Positions 15,728 through 23,444 of a stretch of DNA of 30,390 nucleotides are shown here, piece after piece (positions within the stretch are counted from its first letter, which is position 1; each line of letters starts with the position of its first letter). The position numbers were made by a program, and so were the translations under genes. The notes under the pieces are model-generated. The model was not told the origin of the DNA. It was given only the letters and a program-made list of their open reading frames with translations, and made no database searches. Source of the stretch: Verrucomicrobiales bacterium (GTDB lineage: Bacteria > Verrucomicrobiota > Verrucomicrobiae > Limisphaerales > UBA1100); the NCBI GenBank assembly GCA_002721895.1, contig PBLV01000018.1, positions 1 through 30,390 on the forward strand. Reading direction: 5' to 3'.

Positions 15728-16386
15728 AACATCTTAGTGGCCGTACATTCAAGACCGTGCTGGACGCTCCGTCTGGTGGCGGATGGCTTCCTGAGGCACT
15801 AGGCCCGGATGTGGAGGTGGATGGCATCGACCTCTACGTCGATCAAGCTTCTGGATACCGCAACTTCTGGAAACAAGATTTGGATGAAGGACTCCCGAAG
15901 GAGTGTGGCGGCTATGATTTGATCTGCTGTTGCGAAGGACTGGAACACGTGGGTAGCCCGCTATTATTGCTGCGGCATTTTCATCGGAGCCTTAAAGAAA
16001 ACGGCACTCTCATCATCACCACCCCCAACGTTTGGTATCCTCAGGCCCGCTTGCAATACCTGCTACGCGGGTTTTTCCCTTCCTTCCCCGCCTTGGTCGG
16101 CAAGGTTGAGCCGGGCACTCACATGCATATCACCCCGTGGTCATATCCTCAGTTGTATGTTTTCACAAAACTGGCCGGCTTTTGTGCACCCATCATTGTT
16201 CCGGAGCCTCTTCAACGAATTCCACGGTTTCATGAACGGCTCATAGGGTTTCCGGCAAAACTTCATTACCGCCGAAAACTGAGAATGGCTAATTCTAAGG
16301 AGGAAAAGTATTTTTGGGAATCTGCAGGTTCGCGAGAAAGCCGCTGTGGAAGTCACTTAATTGTTGAAGCAACAAAGATTATTTGA
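15697..16386 (+). CDS. Class I SAM-dependent methyltransferase
   Basis: A 229-residue methyltransferase of the Methyltransf_11/23 type. VLDAPSGGGWLPEAL (21-35) is the SAM-binding loop, VDGIDLY (41-47) carries the ribose-binding aspartate, and DLICCCEGLEHVGSPLLLLRHFHRSLKENGTLIITTPN is the usual acidic/post-I stretch, spread over about 74-112. The C-terminal half (YLLRGFFPSF, HITPWSYPQL) is shared by enzymes of glycan clusters. ATG 15697 has no ribosome-binding site of its own; a strong one lies 46 bases upstream, separated by an in-frame TAG. The gene may thus have lost about 11 N-terminal residues, but the catalytic domain is whole. A 57-base A+T-rich gap follows. Confidence 0.83.
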   Translation: MQDSSKQALLKHLSGRTFKTVLDAPSGGGWLPEALGPDVEVDGIDLYVDQASGYRNFWKQDLDEGLPKECGGYDLICCCEGLEHVGSPLLLLRHFHRSLKENGTLIITTPNVWYPQARLQYLLRGFFPSFPALVGKVEPGTHMHITPWSYPQLYVFTKLAGFCAPIIVPEPLQRIPRFHERLIGFPAKLHYRRKLRMANSKEEKYFWESAGSRESRCGSHLIVEATKII

Positions 16387-16443
16387 ATATGCTTACATAT
16401 TGTTTCTGGCTCCTTTAATAACGTATTTTCTGATTGAACTATA

Positions 16444-17118
16444 ATGGCACCCCTCAATAACTTGACGGCCGTGCTGGTTCCGGAAACTGAATATGTCGCA
16501 TTTGAGACACGCCGTACCAGGACGGAATTTATTGTCGAGCGTTACGGGAAGTTTTTGAAGGAATCTGTTTTGGATGTCGGATGCTATGAAGCGCCACTTC
16601 GAAGCATGTTGTCTGGTGTAGAGTACATAGGAATAGACATCGCGGGGGAGCCGGATCAAGTAGTTGATTTGGAGTCGGTTGAAAAACTACCTTTTGACGA
16701 AGCCCAGTTCCAATGTGTTATCTGCATAGAAGTATTGGAACACCTTGATGCGTTACACCGCGTTTTCAATGAATTGATCCGTTTGTCTAGTCGTTATATC
16801 ATTGTGTCGCTGCCCAATTGTTGGTGTTCGGCACGGCGCCAAATCGAAAAAGGGAATGGATCCATTTCACATTATGGGTTGCCCGAACAACGTCCACTCG
16901 ACCGCCATAAGTGGTTTATAAACATTTCTCAGGCCAAGGAGTTTTTTACAGCAAAAGCCACCGGCGAACTGGCGTTGATTGATCTTTGTATCGTCGAAAA
17001 ACCCAGAAACCCATTTTTACGCTTCTATCGAAAACTGTTTTTCAGCCCAGAATGCTATGCAAATCGTTATGCCCACACGTTGTTTGCTGTGTATGAGAAA
17101 AAAACCGCAAGTAAATGA
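16444..17118 (+). CDS. Class I SAM-dependent methyltransferase
   Basis: A 224-residue methyltransferase. LDVGCYEAPLRSML (from 43) is the SAM loop, YIGIDIAGEPDQVVDLE carries the acidic residue that holds the ribose, LPFDEAQFQCVICIEVLEHLDALHRVFNELIRL is the standard motif II region, and IIVSLPN closes the core. The C-terminal part includes GLPEQRPLDRHKWFINISQAKEFF, seen in related sugar-cluster enzymes. The coding sequence is markedly A+T-rich: a hand count of one 60-base line (16681-16740) gives 23 G+C, against 42 in a line of the CstA gene. No clear ribosome-binding site precedes ATG 16444. This composition suggests separate acquisition. The methyl acceptor is unknown. Confidence 0.83.
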   Translation: MAPLNNLTAVLVPETEYVAFETRRTRTEFIVERYGKFLKESVLDVGCYEAPLRSMLSGVEYIGIDIAGEPDQVVDLESVEKLPFDEAQFQCVICIEVLEHLDALHRVFNELIRLSSRYIIVSLPNCWCSARRQIEKGNGSISHYGLPEQRPLDRHKWFINISQAKEFFTAKATGELALIDLCIVEKPRNPFLRFYRKLFFSPECYANRYAHTLFAVYEKKTASK

Positions 17119-17182
17119 TTGTTTTCAAGGACTGGCTAAATAAAACCGCCACTGGCAGGTGCCTTTAAATAAATGATATAAC

Positions 17183-17860
17183 ATGGGTTCTCGTCCCTCG
17201 GCCAAGTCCATGGAGTCAGAAATGACCGATGAGGAGTTATCGGGATTGCGCGATTGGCTTCAGATGTCGAAATTAGCTGAAAGGTGTCTTGAGGTCGGGA
17301 CCGCTGCGGGTGGGACATTGTGTTACATGATGAAATGTTTCGAGGCTGATGAACGGCCTGAATTCACTGTGGTGGACACGATGGCATATTTCGCCAATCA
17401 ACACGGAATTGTGCATGAAAATTTGCAAAAGAATGGGCTTGATCCTAGTCAGGTTCAATTTCATGTCATGACCAGTGTTGCGGCATTTGCGCGCGAAGAG
17501 AAAGCTGGGAGTCGGTTCGATTTTATCCTAGTGGATGCGTCACACAAGATTCGCCATGTAATGGAGGACTTACACTGGTTGCGATTGTTAAGCGTAGGCG
17601 GACTGGCCTGTTTCCATGATTATGCGCCAAGGTTCAAGGGGGTTCGGTGGCCGGTGGACCGTTTCTTGAGACGCAATCCCCACTTCAGTCGAGTGGGTCT
17701 GGCGGGGAGTCTGCTTTGTGTCCGTCGGGATGCCACAGCATCGCGGCCGGAGGTGACGGCACTAGACCGCTCATGGGCATTGATCTGGTCTCCTTTGCTG
17801 CAATTGGATTTGAGCTTGCAGAAGCGGCTTAAATCAAAGCGCAACCTTAACCTAGTTTGA
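17183..17860 (+). CDS. Class I SAM-dependent methyltransferase (Methyltransf_24-like)
   Basis: A 225-residue protein whose layout fits the Methyltransf_24 group, often found with glycan or natural-product genes. LEVGTAAGGT (36-45) is the SAM loop, FTVVDTM holds the acidic residue, and FDFILVDASHKIRHVMEDLHWLRLLSVGGLACFHDY carries the D-A-S-H motif (aspartate and histidine usually bind metal or SAM here) and the following strand, spread over about 112-147. Ahead of it lies a short acidic helix (ESEMTDEELSGLRDWL). ATG 17183 is used; in-frame ATGs at 17210 and 17222 are plausible because no ribosome-binding site marks the first. The stop overlaps the TTG start of the GT4 gene by four bases. Confidence 0.8.
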   Translation: MGSRPSAKSMESEMTDEELSGLRDWLQMSKLAERCLEVGTAAGGTLCYMMKCFEADERPEFTVVDTMAYFANQHGIVHENLQKNGLDPSQVQFHVMTSVAAFAREEKAGSRFDFILVDASHKIRHVMEDLHWLRLLSVGGLACFHDYAPRFKGVRWPVDRFLRRNPHFSRVGLAGSLLCVRRDATASRPEVTALDRSWALIWSPLLQLDLSLQKRLKSKRNLNLV

Positions 17861-18975
17861 TCACGCAGAATCCATGGCGGATCGCACACTCGGAAGCTTC
17901 CTTGGGCTGGGGAGGGCAGGAGCACCGGGTGTTGGCAGAGTTGCTGGGGTTTCGGGAACGTGGTGCATGGGTGGCATTGCTTGCTCCAGAGCATGCAGAA
18001 ATTTTTCATCGCGCGCGTGCGTCTGGGATTGACGTGGAGCCACTGGATGTATCCAAGGCAAAGTACCCCCTGAGTGCCCTGTGTTTGAGGCGTTGGCTTA
18101 TGGCCAACAACGTCCAAGTCGTGAATACCCACAGTTCTCGTGACGGCTGGCTAGTAGGAGCCGCCGCCCGGTTGGCGCGTGTGCCGCTGATAATCCGTTC
18201 ACGACACATTGAAGTGGATTACCCCAAGCCTTGGGTCAGTCGCCATGCGTTCACGACGTTCGCAGATCATGTCGTGACTACTAGTGAACGCATTTCTAAC
18301 AACTTAATTTCCACATTTAATCTGGATGAAGGTTGCGTCTCAACCATTCCCACAGGGACAGATCTGATTCGTTTCTCCGACGAGGGCCCGAAGGCGGAAC
18401 TGTTTGATAAAACAATGGATGAGCGGCCATTAGTGGGAATGGTTTCAGTGCTCAGATCTTGGAAAGGACATTCGGTTTTTCTTGAGGCAGCAAAGCTTCT
18501 CAAGATTCGGGGTGTGGGAGTTCGCTTTGTGATTGTTGGCGAAGGTCCAATGCGGGAGGAGATTCTCAGGCTTATTTCAGCACATGAGTTGAGTGAGGAT
18601 GTTTTGCTTGCCGGGTTTAGGGAAGATATCCCGGCGGTACTTCGAGCTTTGGATTTGCTCGCCATTCCATCTACCAATCACGAAGGGATTCCCCAAATTG
18701 GTCTGCAGGCTTTGGCCTGTAGAACCCCTGTGGTAGGGAGTGATGCTGGTGGGATTCCGGAGATTATTCGTCATGGGGAAACCGGGCGCATCGTTGCGGC
18801 GGGCGATGCCGAACTACTGGCGAACACGATTGCTGAGACCTTGATGGATGATAAGGGCACAACCCGCATGACTGACAATGGGCGGGTGATGGTGGAACGG
18901 GAGCACGGGATCGATCATATGCTCGATCAATTGGGACGGATTTATGCCGATCATCTGATTAATCCCCATTCGTGA
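17857..18975 (+). CDS. Glycosyltransferase family 4 (GT-B)
   Basis: A 372-residue retaining transferase. The N-terminus IAHSEASLGWGGQEHRVLAELLGF is the acceptor-side GGxE loop of GT4. The donor domain shows VGMVSVLRSWKGHSVFLEAAKLL, RFVIVGEGPMREEI, VLLAGFREDIPAVLRALDLLAIPS, and HEGIPQIGLQALACRTPVVGSDAGGIPEII in sequence; E of HEGIPQIGLQ is in the position of the first glutamate of the EX7E motif, while the second position is Gln, a common variation. The start is TTG 17857 in a TTGA overlap with the previous stop; no ATG lies nearby in frame. It is soluble or peripherally membrane bound. The sugar is unknown. The gene closes the lower-G+C block. Confidence 0.87.
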   Translation: MITQNPWRIAHSEASLGWGGQEHRVLAELLGFRERGAWVALLAPEHAEIFHRARASGIDVEPLDVSKAKYPLSALCLRRWLMANNVQVVNTHSSRDGWLVGAAARLARVPLIIRSRHIEVDYPKPWVSRHAFTTFADHVVTTSERISNNLISTFNLDEGCVSTIPTGTDLIRFSDEGPKAELFDKTMDERPLVGMVSVLRSWKGHSVFLEAAKLLKIRGVGVRFVIVGEGPMREEILRLISAHELSEDVLLAGFREDIPAVLRALDLLAIPSTNHEGIPQIGLQALACRTPVVGSDAGGIPEIIRHGETGRIVAAGDAELLANTIAETLMDDKGTTRMTDNGRVMVEREHGIDHMLDQLGRIYADHLINPHS

Positions 18976-19024
18976 AGTATGTGCCTGAGTAAATTATGTT
19001 CAAAGGCATCCCGGTCTGTTAAGG

Positions 19025-19741
19025 ATGAACGGTGTCTGGCACCGACTCATGGATCAAAACCAAACCAAATCTCAAGTTGCTGAGTTTTATGAAGAATTCC
19101 AATCTCGAGGAAAATACGACTATCTTTATGGGGATGAAGCCCGAAAAAATCTTTACGTGGAGTTGATCGGCAAGGGTCATCGAATACTCGAGGTGGGCTG
19201 CCGGGCGGGGAACTTGACTCAGCATTATCACGAGGGCAATGAGGTGGTGGGCGTGGATGTCGATCGCAATGCGCTCAAGGAGTTTGAAAAACGGTTGAGC
19301 CTCAAGGGGCATTGGGTGGATGTGGATTCGGAGGATCTGCCGTTCGATGATGGGAAGTTTGACGTGGTGGTGTTTTCCGAGGTGATGGAGCATTTGCGGT
19401 TTCCGCAAAAGGCGCTGGAGAAGATTGAGCGGGTGTTAAAGCCGGGGGGACGCTTGATTGGCTCGGTGCCAAATGCGTTCCGACTGCGCAACCGGATGAA
19501 GTTCTTGTTCGGCAAACCGTTTGAGGTGGATGCTTCGCACTTGCGGTCATATTCGCATGAGTTGTTGCGGCGTGAGTTGTCCACTTTTTTCGATCAAATT
19601 GAAATTCATCCGGTCTCGGGACATCTGTTGGGTGGAGGCAGCACGGGAGTTCCGGTTTTCCCGTGGTTACCGTTTCGCATTCGCGCGTTGTTCGCCTTGG
19701 ATCTTGTGTTTGTGGGCGTCAGCAAGGAAGGAAGGCCATGA
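19025..19741 (+). CDS. Class I SAM-dependent methyltransferase (Methyltransf_11/23 type)
   Basis: A 238-residue protein. ILEVGCRAGNLTQHY (from 54) is the SAM loop, VVGVDVDRNALKEFE the ribose-binding acidic strand, DSEDLPFDDGKFDVVVFSEVMEHL the motif II region, and LKPGGRLIGSVPNAFRLRNRMKFLFG the strand that follows. The tail LRSYSHELLRRELSTFFD matches enzymes next to sugar transferases. ATG 19025 follows an AAGG that is too close to serve well; ATG 19049 is an alternative. From here on the coding strand prefers G-ending codons, unlike the C-ending codons of the first 9 kb. The stop overlaps the WaaG-like gene as ATGA, suggesting coupled translation with the core-glycan operon. Confidence 0.85.
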   Translation: MNGVWHRLMDQNQTKSQVAEFYEEFQSRGKYDYLYGDEARKNLYVELIGKGHRILEVGCRAGNLTQHYHEGNEVVGVDVDRNALKEFEKRLSLKGHWVDVDSEDLPFDDGKFDVVVFSEVMEHLRFPQKALEKIERVLKPGGRLIGSVPNAFRLRNRMKFLFGKPFEVDASHLRSYSHELLRRELSTFFDQIEIHPVSGHLLGGGSTGVPVFPWLPFRIRALFALDLVFVGVSKEGRP

Positions 19742-20832
19742 ATATTGCCTTGGCGCGGCGTGAGTTTGGCGCTGGTGGCGGTGCCGAATTGTATTTGCAG
19801 CGGCTTATCAGCGCATTGTTGAAGGAGGGACACGCGGTGTCGTTGGTCACGGCGGATGCGAAAGCGCGGCCGGAGGGAGTGGATGTAAGGCATGTGGCGT
19901 TGTCTGGCAACCGCTCAGCCCAAGTTTTGCAATTCGACCGTGAAACAAACCGCACACTCAGGAGTCTGCCGGTTGATTGCCTTTTCAGCCTTGAACGGCT
20001 CAGTCGTCAGGATGTGTTGCGAGCGGGGGACGGGGTTCATGCGGCTTGGCTGGAGCAGCGCAGGCGTTTTACTTCTTCCTGGCGGAGGTGGTTGGTGGGG
20101 CGAGGTGGATTTCACAAGGCGATGTTGGATTTGGAGAAGCGTGCTTATGACTCGAGGCGAACGCGTCGGTTGATCGTGAACTCAGAGATGGTGGGGCGGG
20201 ATATTCGGGAACGATTTGGTTTTCCTGCGGAACGAATTCATTTGGTGCGCAATGGGGTGGAGTTGGAGCGTTGGCGAAGTGGGGACCGGAAGAGAACTCG
20301 CGTGCGGTGGGGGATTGGGGAGGAGGAGTTTTTGTTATTGTTTGCCGGGTCTGGCTGGGAGCGCAAAGGCTTGCGGTTTGTGTTGAAAGCATTGGCGAGC
20401 TTGGAGGGTGAAAAGGTTAGGTTGGTTGTGGCGGGAAAAGGCAAGCCGCCTTGGGGAACTCCGCCGAGTGTTATCTTTGCAGGTCCGATGAAAGATTTGG
20501 AAAACGCCTATGCGGCAGCGGATTTGCTGGTGTTTCCACCAATTTATGAGCCCTCGGCCAATGTGGTATTCGAGGCGTTGGCGGCGGGATTGCCGGTGGT
20601 GACGAGTGGTTGCAATGGGGCGGCAGAGGTCGTTGAAGAGGGGATCAATGGGACGGTGGTCGAGGATCCATCAGATGTGGCGAGGCTAGCAATGGCTGTA
20701 CGTGAATGGATGGGACGCGGAATTGTGAGACCTGTGCCAGTGAAGGCGGACTTGAGTTTGGAGCGGAATGTGCGCGAGACTTTGGAAGTGTTGACTCTGG
20801 CGGCGGGAGAGCGGGCAGAAGAACAATCGTGA
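19738..20832 (+). CDS. Glycosyltransferase family 4, WaaG/RfaG-like
   Basis: A 364-residue GT-B transferase similar in layout to WaaG, which adds the first outer-core glucose to heptose II of LPS. The N-terminus MNIALARREFGAGGGAELYLQRLISALLKEGH is strongly WaaG-like (residues 1-32). Further on are RLIVNSEMVGRDI, IHLVRNGVELERW, LLLFAGSGWERKGLRFVLKAL, and LLVFPPIYEPSANVVFEALAAGLPVVTS, where the two glutamates of EPSANVVFE form the EX7E nucleotide-binding motif. ATG 19738 overlaps the previous stop as ATGA; the open frame upstream lies inside the methyltransferase. The end overlaps the next gene's GTG start by four bases. With the following GT2 and ABC genes it makes a core-assembly and export operon. 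The acceptor is inferred. Confidence 0.87.
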   Translation: MNIALARREFGAGGGAELYLQRLISALLKEGHAVSLVTADAKARPEGVDVRHVALSGNRSAQVLQFDRETNRTLRSLPVDCLFSLERLSRQDVLRAGDGVHAAWLEQRRRFTSSWRRWLVGRGGFHKAMLDLEKRAYDSRRTRRLIVNSEMVGRDIRERFGFPAERIHLVRNGVELERWRSGDRKRTRVRWGIGEEEFLLLFAGSGWERKGLRFVLKALASLEGEKVRLVVAGKGKPPWGTPPSVIFAGPMKDLENAYAAADLLVFPPIYEPSANVVFEALAAGLPVVTSGCNGAAEVVEEGINGTVVEDPSDVARLAMAVREWMGRGIVRPVPVKADLSLERNVRETLEVLTLAAGERAEEQS

Positions 20833-21596
20833 GGATTTCAGTTTGCATCATCACCCTGAATGAAGAGGCCAACCTCCGGCGTTGCCTGCAGAGTTGCACG
20901 GGGCTGGCGGAGGAAGTGGTGGTGCTGGACTCAGGCAGCATAGACGGCACGGAAGGGGTCGCCCAAGAGTTTGGCGCACGCTGGATTGTGCGTGATTGGC
21001 CGGGATACATGCGCCAGAAGAACAATGTGATTGGACTAGCCGAGGAGGACTGGGTCTTGAACCTAGACGCGGATGAAGCTTTATCACCGGGGTTGCGCCG
21101 GGCGATTGAGGATTTAAAGAAAACGAAGCCTCCAGATTCAGTGGGAGGCTTCTCGATGTCGCGTTGTGTGTATTACGAAAGGCGCTGGGTTCGGCACGGG
21201 GACTGGTATCCTGACCGGCTCGTGCGGTTGTTCCGACGGGAGGGGTCGCATTTTGAGGGAGGCCGTGTGCATGAACGATTGGAACTAAGCGGGGACATCC
21301 GGAAGCTGGAGGGGGACATTGAACATTATTCGTTCGCTGACTCCGCGGATCACTGGGCGCGTTGCCAAAAATATGCGTGGCTGTGGGCAGAGGATGCAAG
21401 GGATGCGGGCAAGCAAGCGGGAGTTTTTGCGCCTTGGCTTCACGGAGCTTTTCGGTGGATTCGAGGCTATGTTCTCCGCGGAGGATTTCTTGATGGCCGA
21501 CAGGGCTGGCGGATTGCATCACTAAACGCACGGGAGGTGTTTTTGAAGTACCGCCTTTTGCGGCGGTTGAATGAGGCGGGGAGGGTGACGGCTTGA
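20829..21596 (+). CDS. Glycosyltransferase family 2, WaaE/KdtX-like (second copy)
   Basis: A 255-residue GT-A enzyme. It begins with ISVCIITLNEEANLRRCL, has VVLDSGSIDGT (DSGSIDGT at 34-41) and LDADE at 79-83 as the DxD metal site, then HGDWYPDRLVRLFRREGSHFEGGRVHERL and the C-terminal YVLRGGFLDGRQGWRIA, all in the order of the WaaE/KdtX beta-glucosyltransferase subgroup. The start is GTG 20829 overlapping the preceding TGA (GTGA); the open frame to 20706 lies inside the WaaG-like gene. It ends in a TTGA overlap with the ABC exporter gene. A paralogue of the same subgroup is at 6569-7342. A 9-base inverted repeat at 21125-21152 falls in its coding sequence. Confidence 0.88.
   Translation: MRISVCIITLNEEANLRRCLQSCTGLAEEVVVLDSGSIDGTEGVAQEFGARWIVRDWPGYMRQKNNVIGLAEEDWVLNLDADEALSPGLRRAIEDLKKTKPPDSVGGFSMSRCVYYERRWVRHGDWYPDRLVRLFRREGSHFEGGRVHERLELSGDIRKLEGDIEHYSFADSADHWARCQKYAWLWAEDARDAGKQAGVFAPWLHGAFRWIRGYVLRGGFLDGRQGWRIASLNAREVFLKYRLLRRLNEAGRVTA
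21125..21152. repeat. 9-base inverted repeat inside the WaaE-like gene
   Basis: GAAGCCTCC at 21125-21133 pairs exactly with GGAGGCTTC at 21144-21152 across a 10-base loop. It is within coding sequence and has no T-run after it, so it is not a typical terminator. It may be chance. Confidence 0.65.
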
Positions 21597-23428
21597 TCAA
21601 GACCGCAAGACGGGTGCTGGCATTTGGCTGGCCATATGTCAAACCGTACTGGGGCCGGCTGGCGCTGGGCTTGGTGCTGGGGATTGGCTTCGGCTTGTTT
21701 AATGCCACCTTTGTCTGGGGTACGAAGACGCTGTTCCAGCGGCTGGATGGAGAGGCCCCAAGGGTGGAAGCCAAGGCGGGGGCATGGGAAACACGACTTC
21801 AGGAAATCAACCAGGACGTGACCCAGACCATGGATGCCTGGCTGCCCTTCAAGGCCAGATCATTGGACTGGAGGCAAATTGTGGGCGGACTCCTGTTCCT
21901 ACCGTTGTTGGTGGCGGTGCGAAGTGCGATTGGATATTTCAGCGTGTACTTTCTAACTTGGGTTAGCGAATCGGCTGTGCGGGATATTCGGATGGCAACG
22001 CATCACAAACTACAATCCTTCTCCATTGATTATTTTCAAGACCGGCAGATTGGAGAACAAACCATGCTGCTCAACACCGGTGCGCGTACCCTGCATCGCT
22101 GCCTCACATACGGCATTGCGGACGCCATCAAGGAGCCGTTCACAATCCTGAGCATCCTCGCCGCGTTGTTTTTGCTGGACTGGCAACTGGCCCTGTTTGG
22201 CGTGCTGTTCGCACCGTTGAGTGCCATCCCCATCATTCTCGTGGGCCGCAAACTGCGCAAGCTGGCCAAGTCGGATTACCTGAAAGGTACAGAGCAGGAC
22301 AGTTTGATGGTCGAGGCCTATGGCAACGTCAAGACGGTAAAGGCTTATGGCTTGGAAGGAAAACAACTGGGCCGGTTTCAACAAATTTACCAAAAACTGG
22401 CTCGGCTGGGCATGAAGAGTATGCAGGCGCGCCATTTGCAGAACCCAGTGATCGAACTGTTGAGCATGCTGGGTGTGGGGGCGGTGATTGTCTTTGTTTT
22501 TTTCACCGGAAAAACGACCCCGGAACTGGTGGGGTTCCTGACGGGGATGGTGATGCTGTACCAACCCATCAAAAAACTCGGGGGCCTGAACGCGTATTAC
22601 CAGAAGGCCATTGTGGGAGTCGAAATGCTGGAGGCTGTTTTTGCCACAAAACCCTCGGTCGAGGAGCGGGAAAACGCGACGGAGTTGGGGGTGATCCGCG
22701 AGACATTGCGGCTTGAGGACGTAACGTTTGCCTACAATGGAGCGCCGGTGTTACGGAGTTTGAACCTTGAACTTCAAAAGGGCACTCGACTGGGCATTGC
22801 GGGCGAAAGCGGGGCGGGGAAAAGCACTATGGCGAATTTGTTGCTGCGGTTTTATGACCCACAGGAGGGGCGGATTAGCATTGACGGAACGGATATCCGG
22901 GATGGGACGTTCAAGAGTTTGCGGGGACAAATGGCCTTAGTGAGCCAGGAAGTGATCATCTTCAACCAATCGGTGGCTGAGAACATTGCGTGCGGCAAGC
23001 AGGAGGCCACCCGGGATGAAATTGTGGCAGCGGCAAAGGCAGCCAATGCGCATGGTTTCATTGAGGATTTACCGGAAGGATATCACACCTTGCTGGGTGA
23101 GCAAGGGGCGCGGCTCTCGGGAGGGCAACGGCAACGGATCGCCATCGCGAGGGCATTTGTGCGCGAAGCACCGATCCTGATCCTGGACGAGGCCACGGCG
23201 GCCTTGGACTCAAAGGCGGAGGCGGAAGTTCAGGCGGCCATCGAAAAGCTGGAGGAGGGCCGGACGGTGGTCTGCGTGGCGCATCGGTTGGCAACGTTGC
23301 GAAACATGGATCGGATCATCGTGCTGGACGATGGGCACATCGCGGAATCCGGCTCGTTCAGCGAACTCATCAAGGCCAACGGATCATTCGCTCAAATGGC
23401 CCGCAAGCAGGGCTTGGGGAACGACTAA
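21593..23428 (+). CDS. ABC exporter, MsbA-like lipid/lipid A flippase (permease fused to ATPase)
   Basis: A 611-residue half-transporter with fused membrane and ATPase domains, the layout of MsbA, which flips lipid A-core across the inner membrane. Membrane helices lie at about 20-45, 97-125, 180-220 and 285-325; the region 50-95 is an extra periplasmic-loop insertion between the first two helices. The ATPase shows Walker A GESGAGKST (404-412), the Q-loop SQE (451), the signature LSGGQ (508-512), Walker B ILILDEA (528-534) and the switch His 564 (VAHRLAT). The start is TTG 21593 in a TTGA overlap with the WaaE-like gene. Its place after core transferases supports a lipid A-core or glycolipid substrate, but a drug or peptide exporter cannot be excluded. 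Confidence 0.88.
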   Translation: MIKTARRVLAFGWPYVKPYWGRLALGLVLGIGFGLFNATFVWGTKTLFQRLDGEAPRVEAKAGAWETRLQEINQDVTQTMDAWLPFKARSLDWRQIVGGLLFLPLLVAVRSAIGYFSVYFLTWVSESAVRDIRMATHHKLQSFSIDYFQDRQIGEQTMLLNTGARTLHRCLTYGIADAIKEPFTILSILAALFLLDWQLALFGVLFAPLSAIPIILVGRKLRKLAKSDYLKGTEQDSLMVEAYGNVKTVKAYGLEGKQLGRFQQIYQKLARLGMKSMQARHLQNPVIELLSMLGVGAVIVFVFFTGKTTPELVGFLTGMVMLYQPIKKLGGLNAYYQKAIVGVEMLEAVFATKPSVEERENATELGVIRETLRLEDVTFAYNGAPVLRSLNLELQKGTRLGIAGESGAGKSTMANLLLRFYDPQEGRISIDGTDIRDGTFKSLRGQMALVSQEVIIFNQSVAENIACGKQEATRDEIVAAAKAANAHGFIEDLPEGYHTLLGEQGARLSGGQRQRIAIARAFVREAPILILDEATAALDSKAEAEVQAAIEKLEEGRTVVCVAHRLATLRNMDRIIVLDDGHIAESGSFSELIKANGSFAQMARKQGLGND

Positions 23429-23444
23429 ACCTCCGTTCTCCGTG

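Noticed and set aside
20851..21774. 307-residue minus-strand frame opposite the WaaE-like gene
   Set aside because: Pro/Ser-rich antisense frame; the plus strand carries the glycosyltransferase motifs and overlap-coupled starts.
22010..22564. 184-residue minus-strand frame opposite the ABC exporter
   Set aside because: Gln/His-rich shadow of the transmembrane domain coding sequence without family character.
23429..23444. Possible bidirectional terminator between the ABC exporter and the kinase gene
   Set aside because: The gap is only 16 bases and shows no inverted repeat or T-run.
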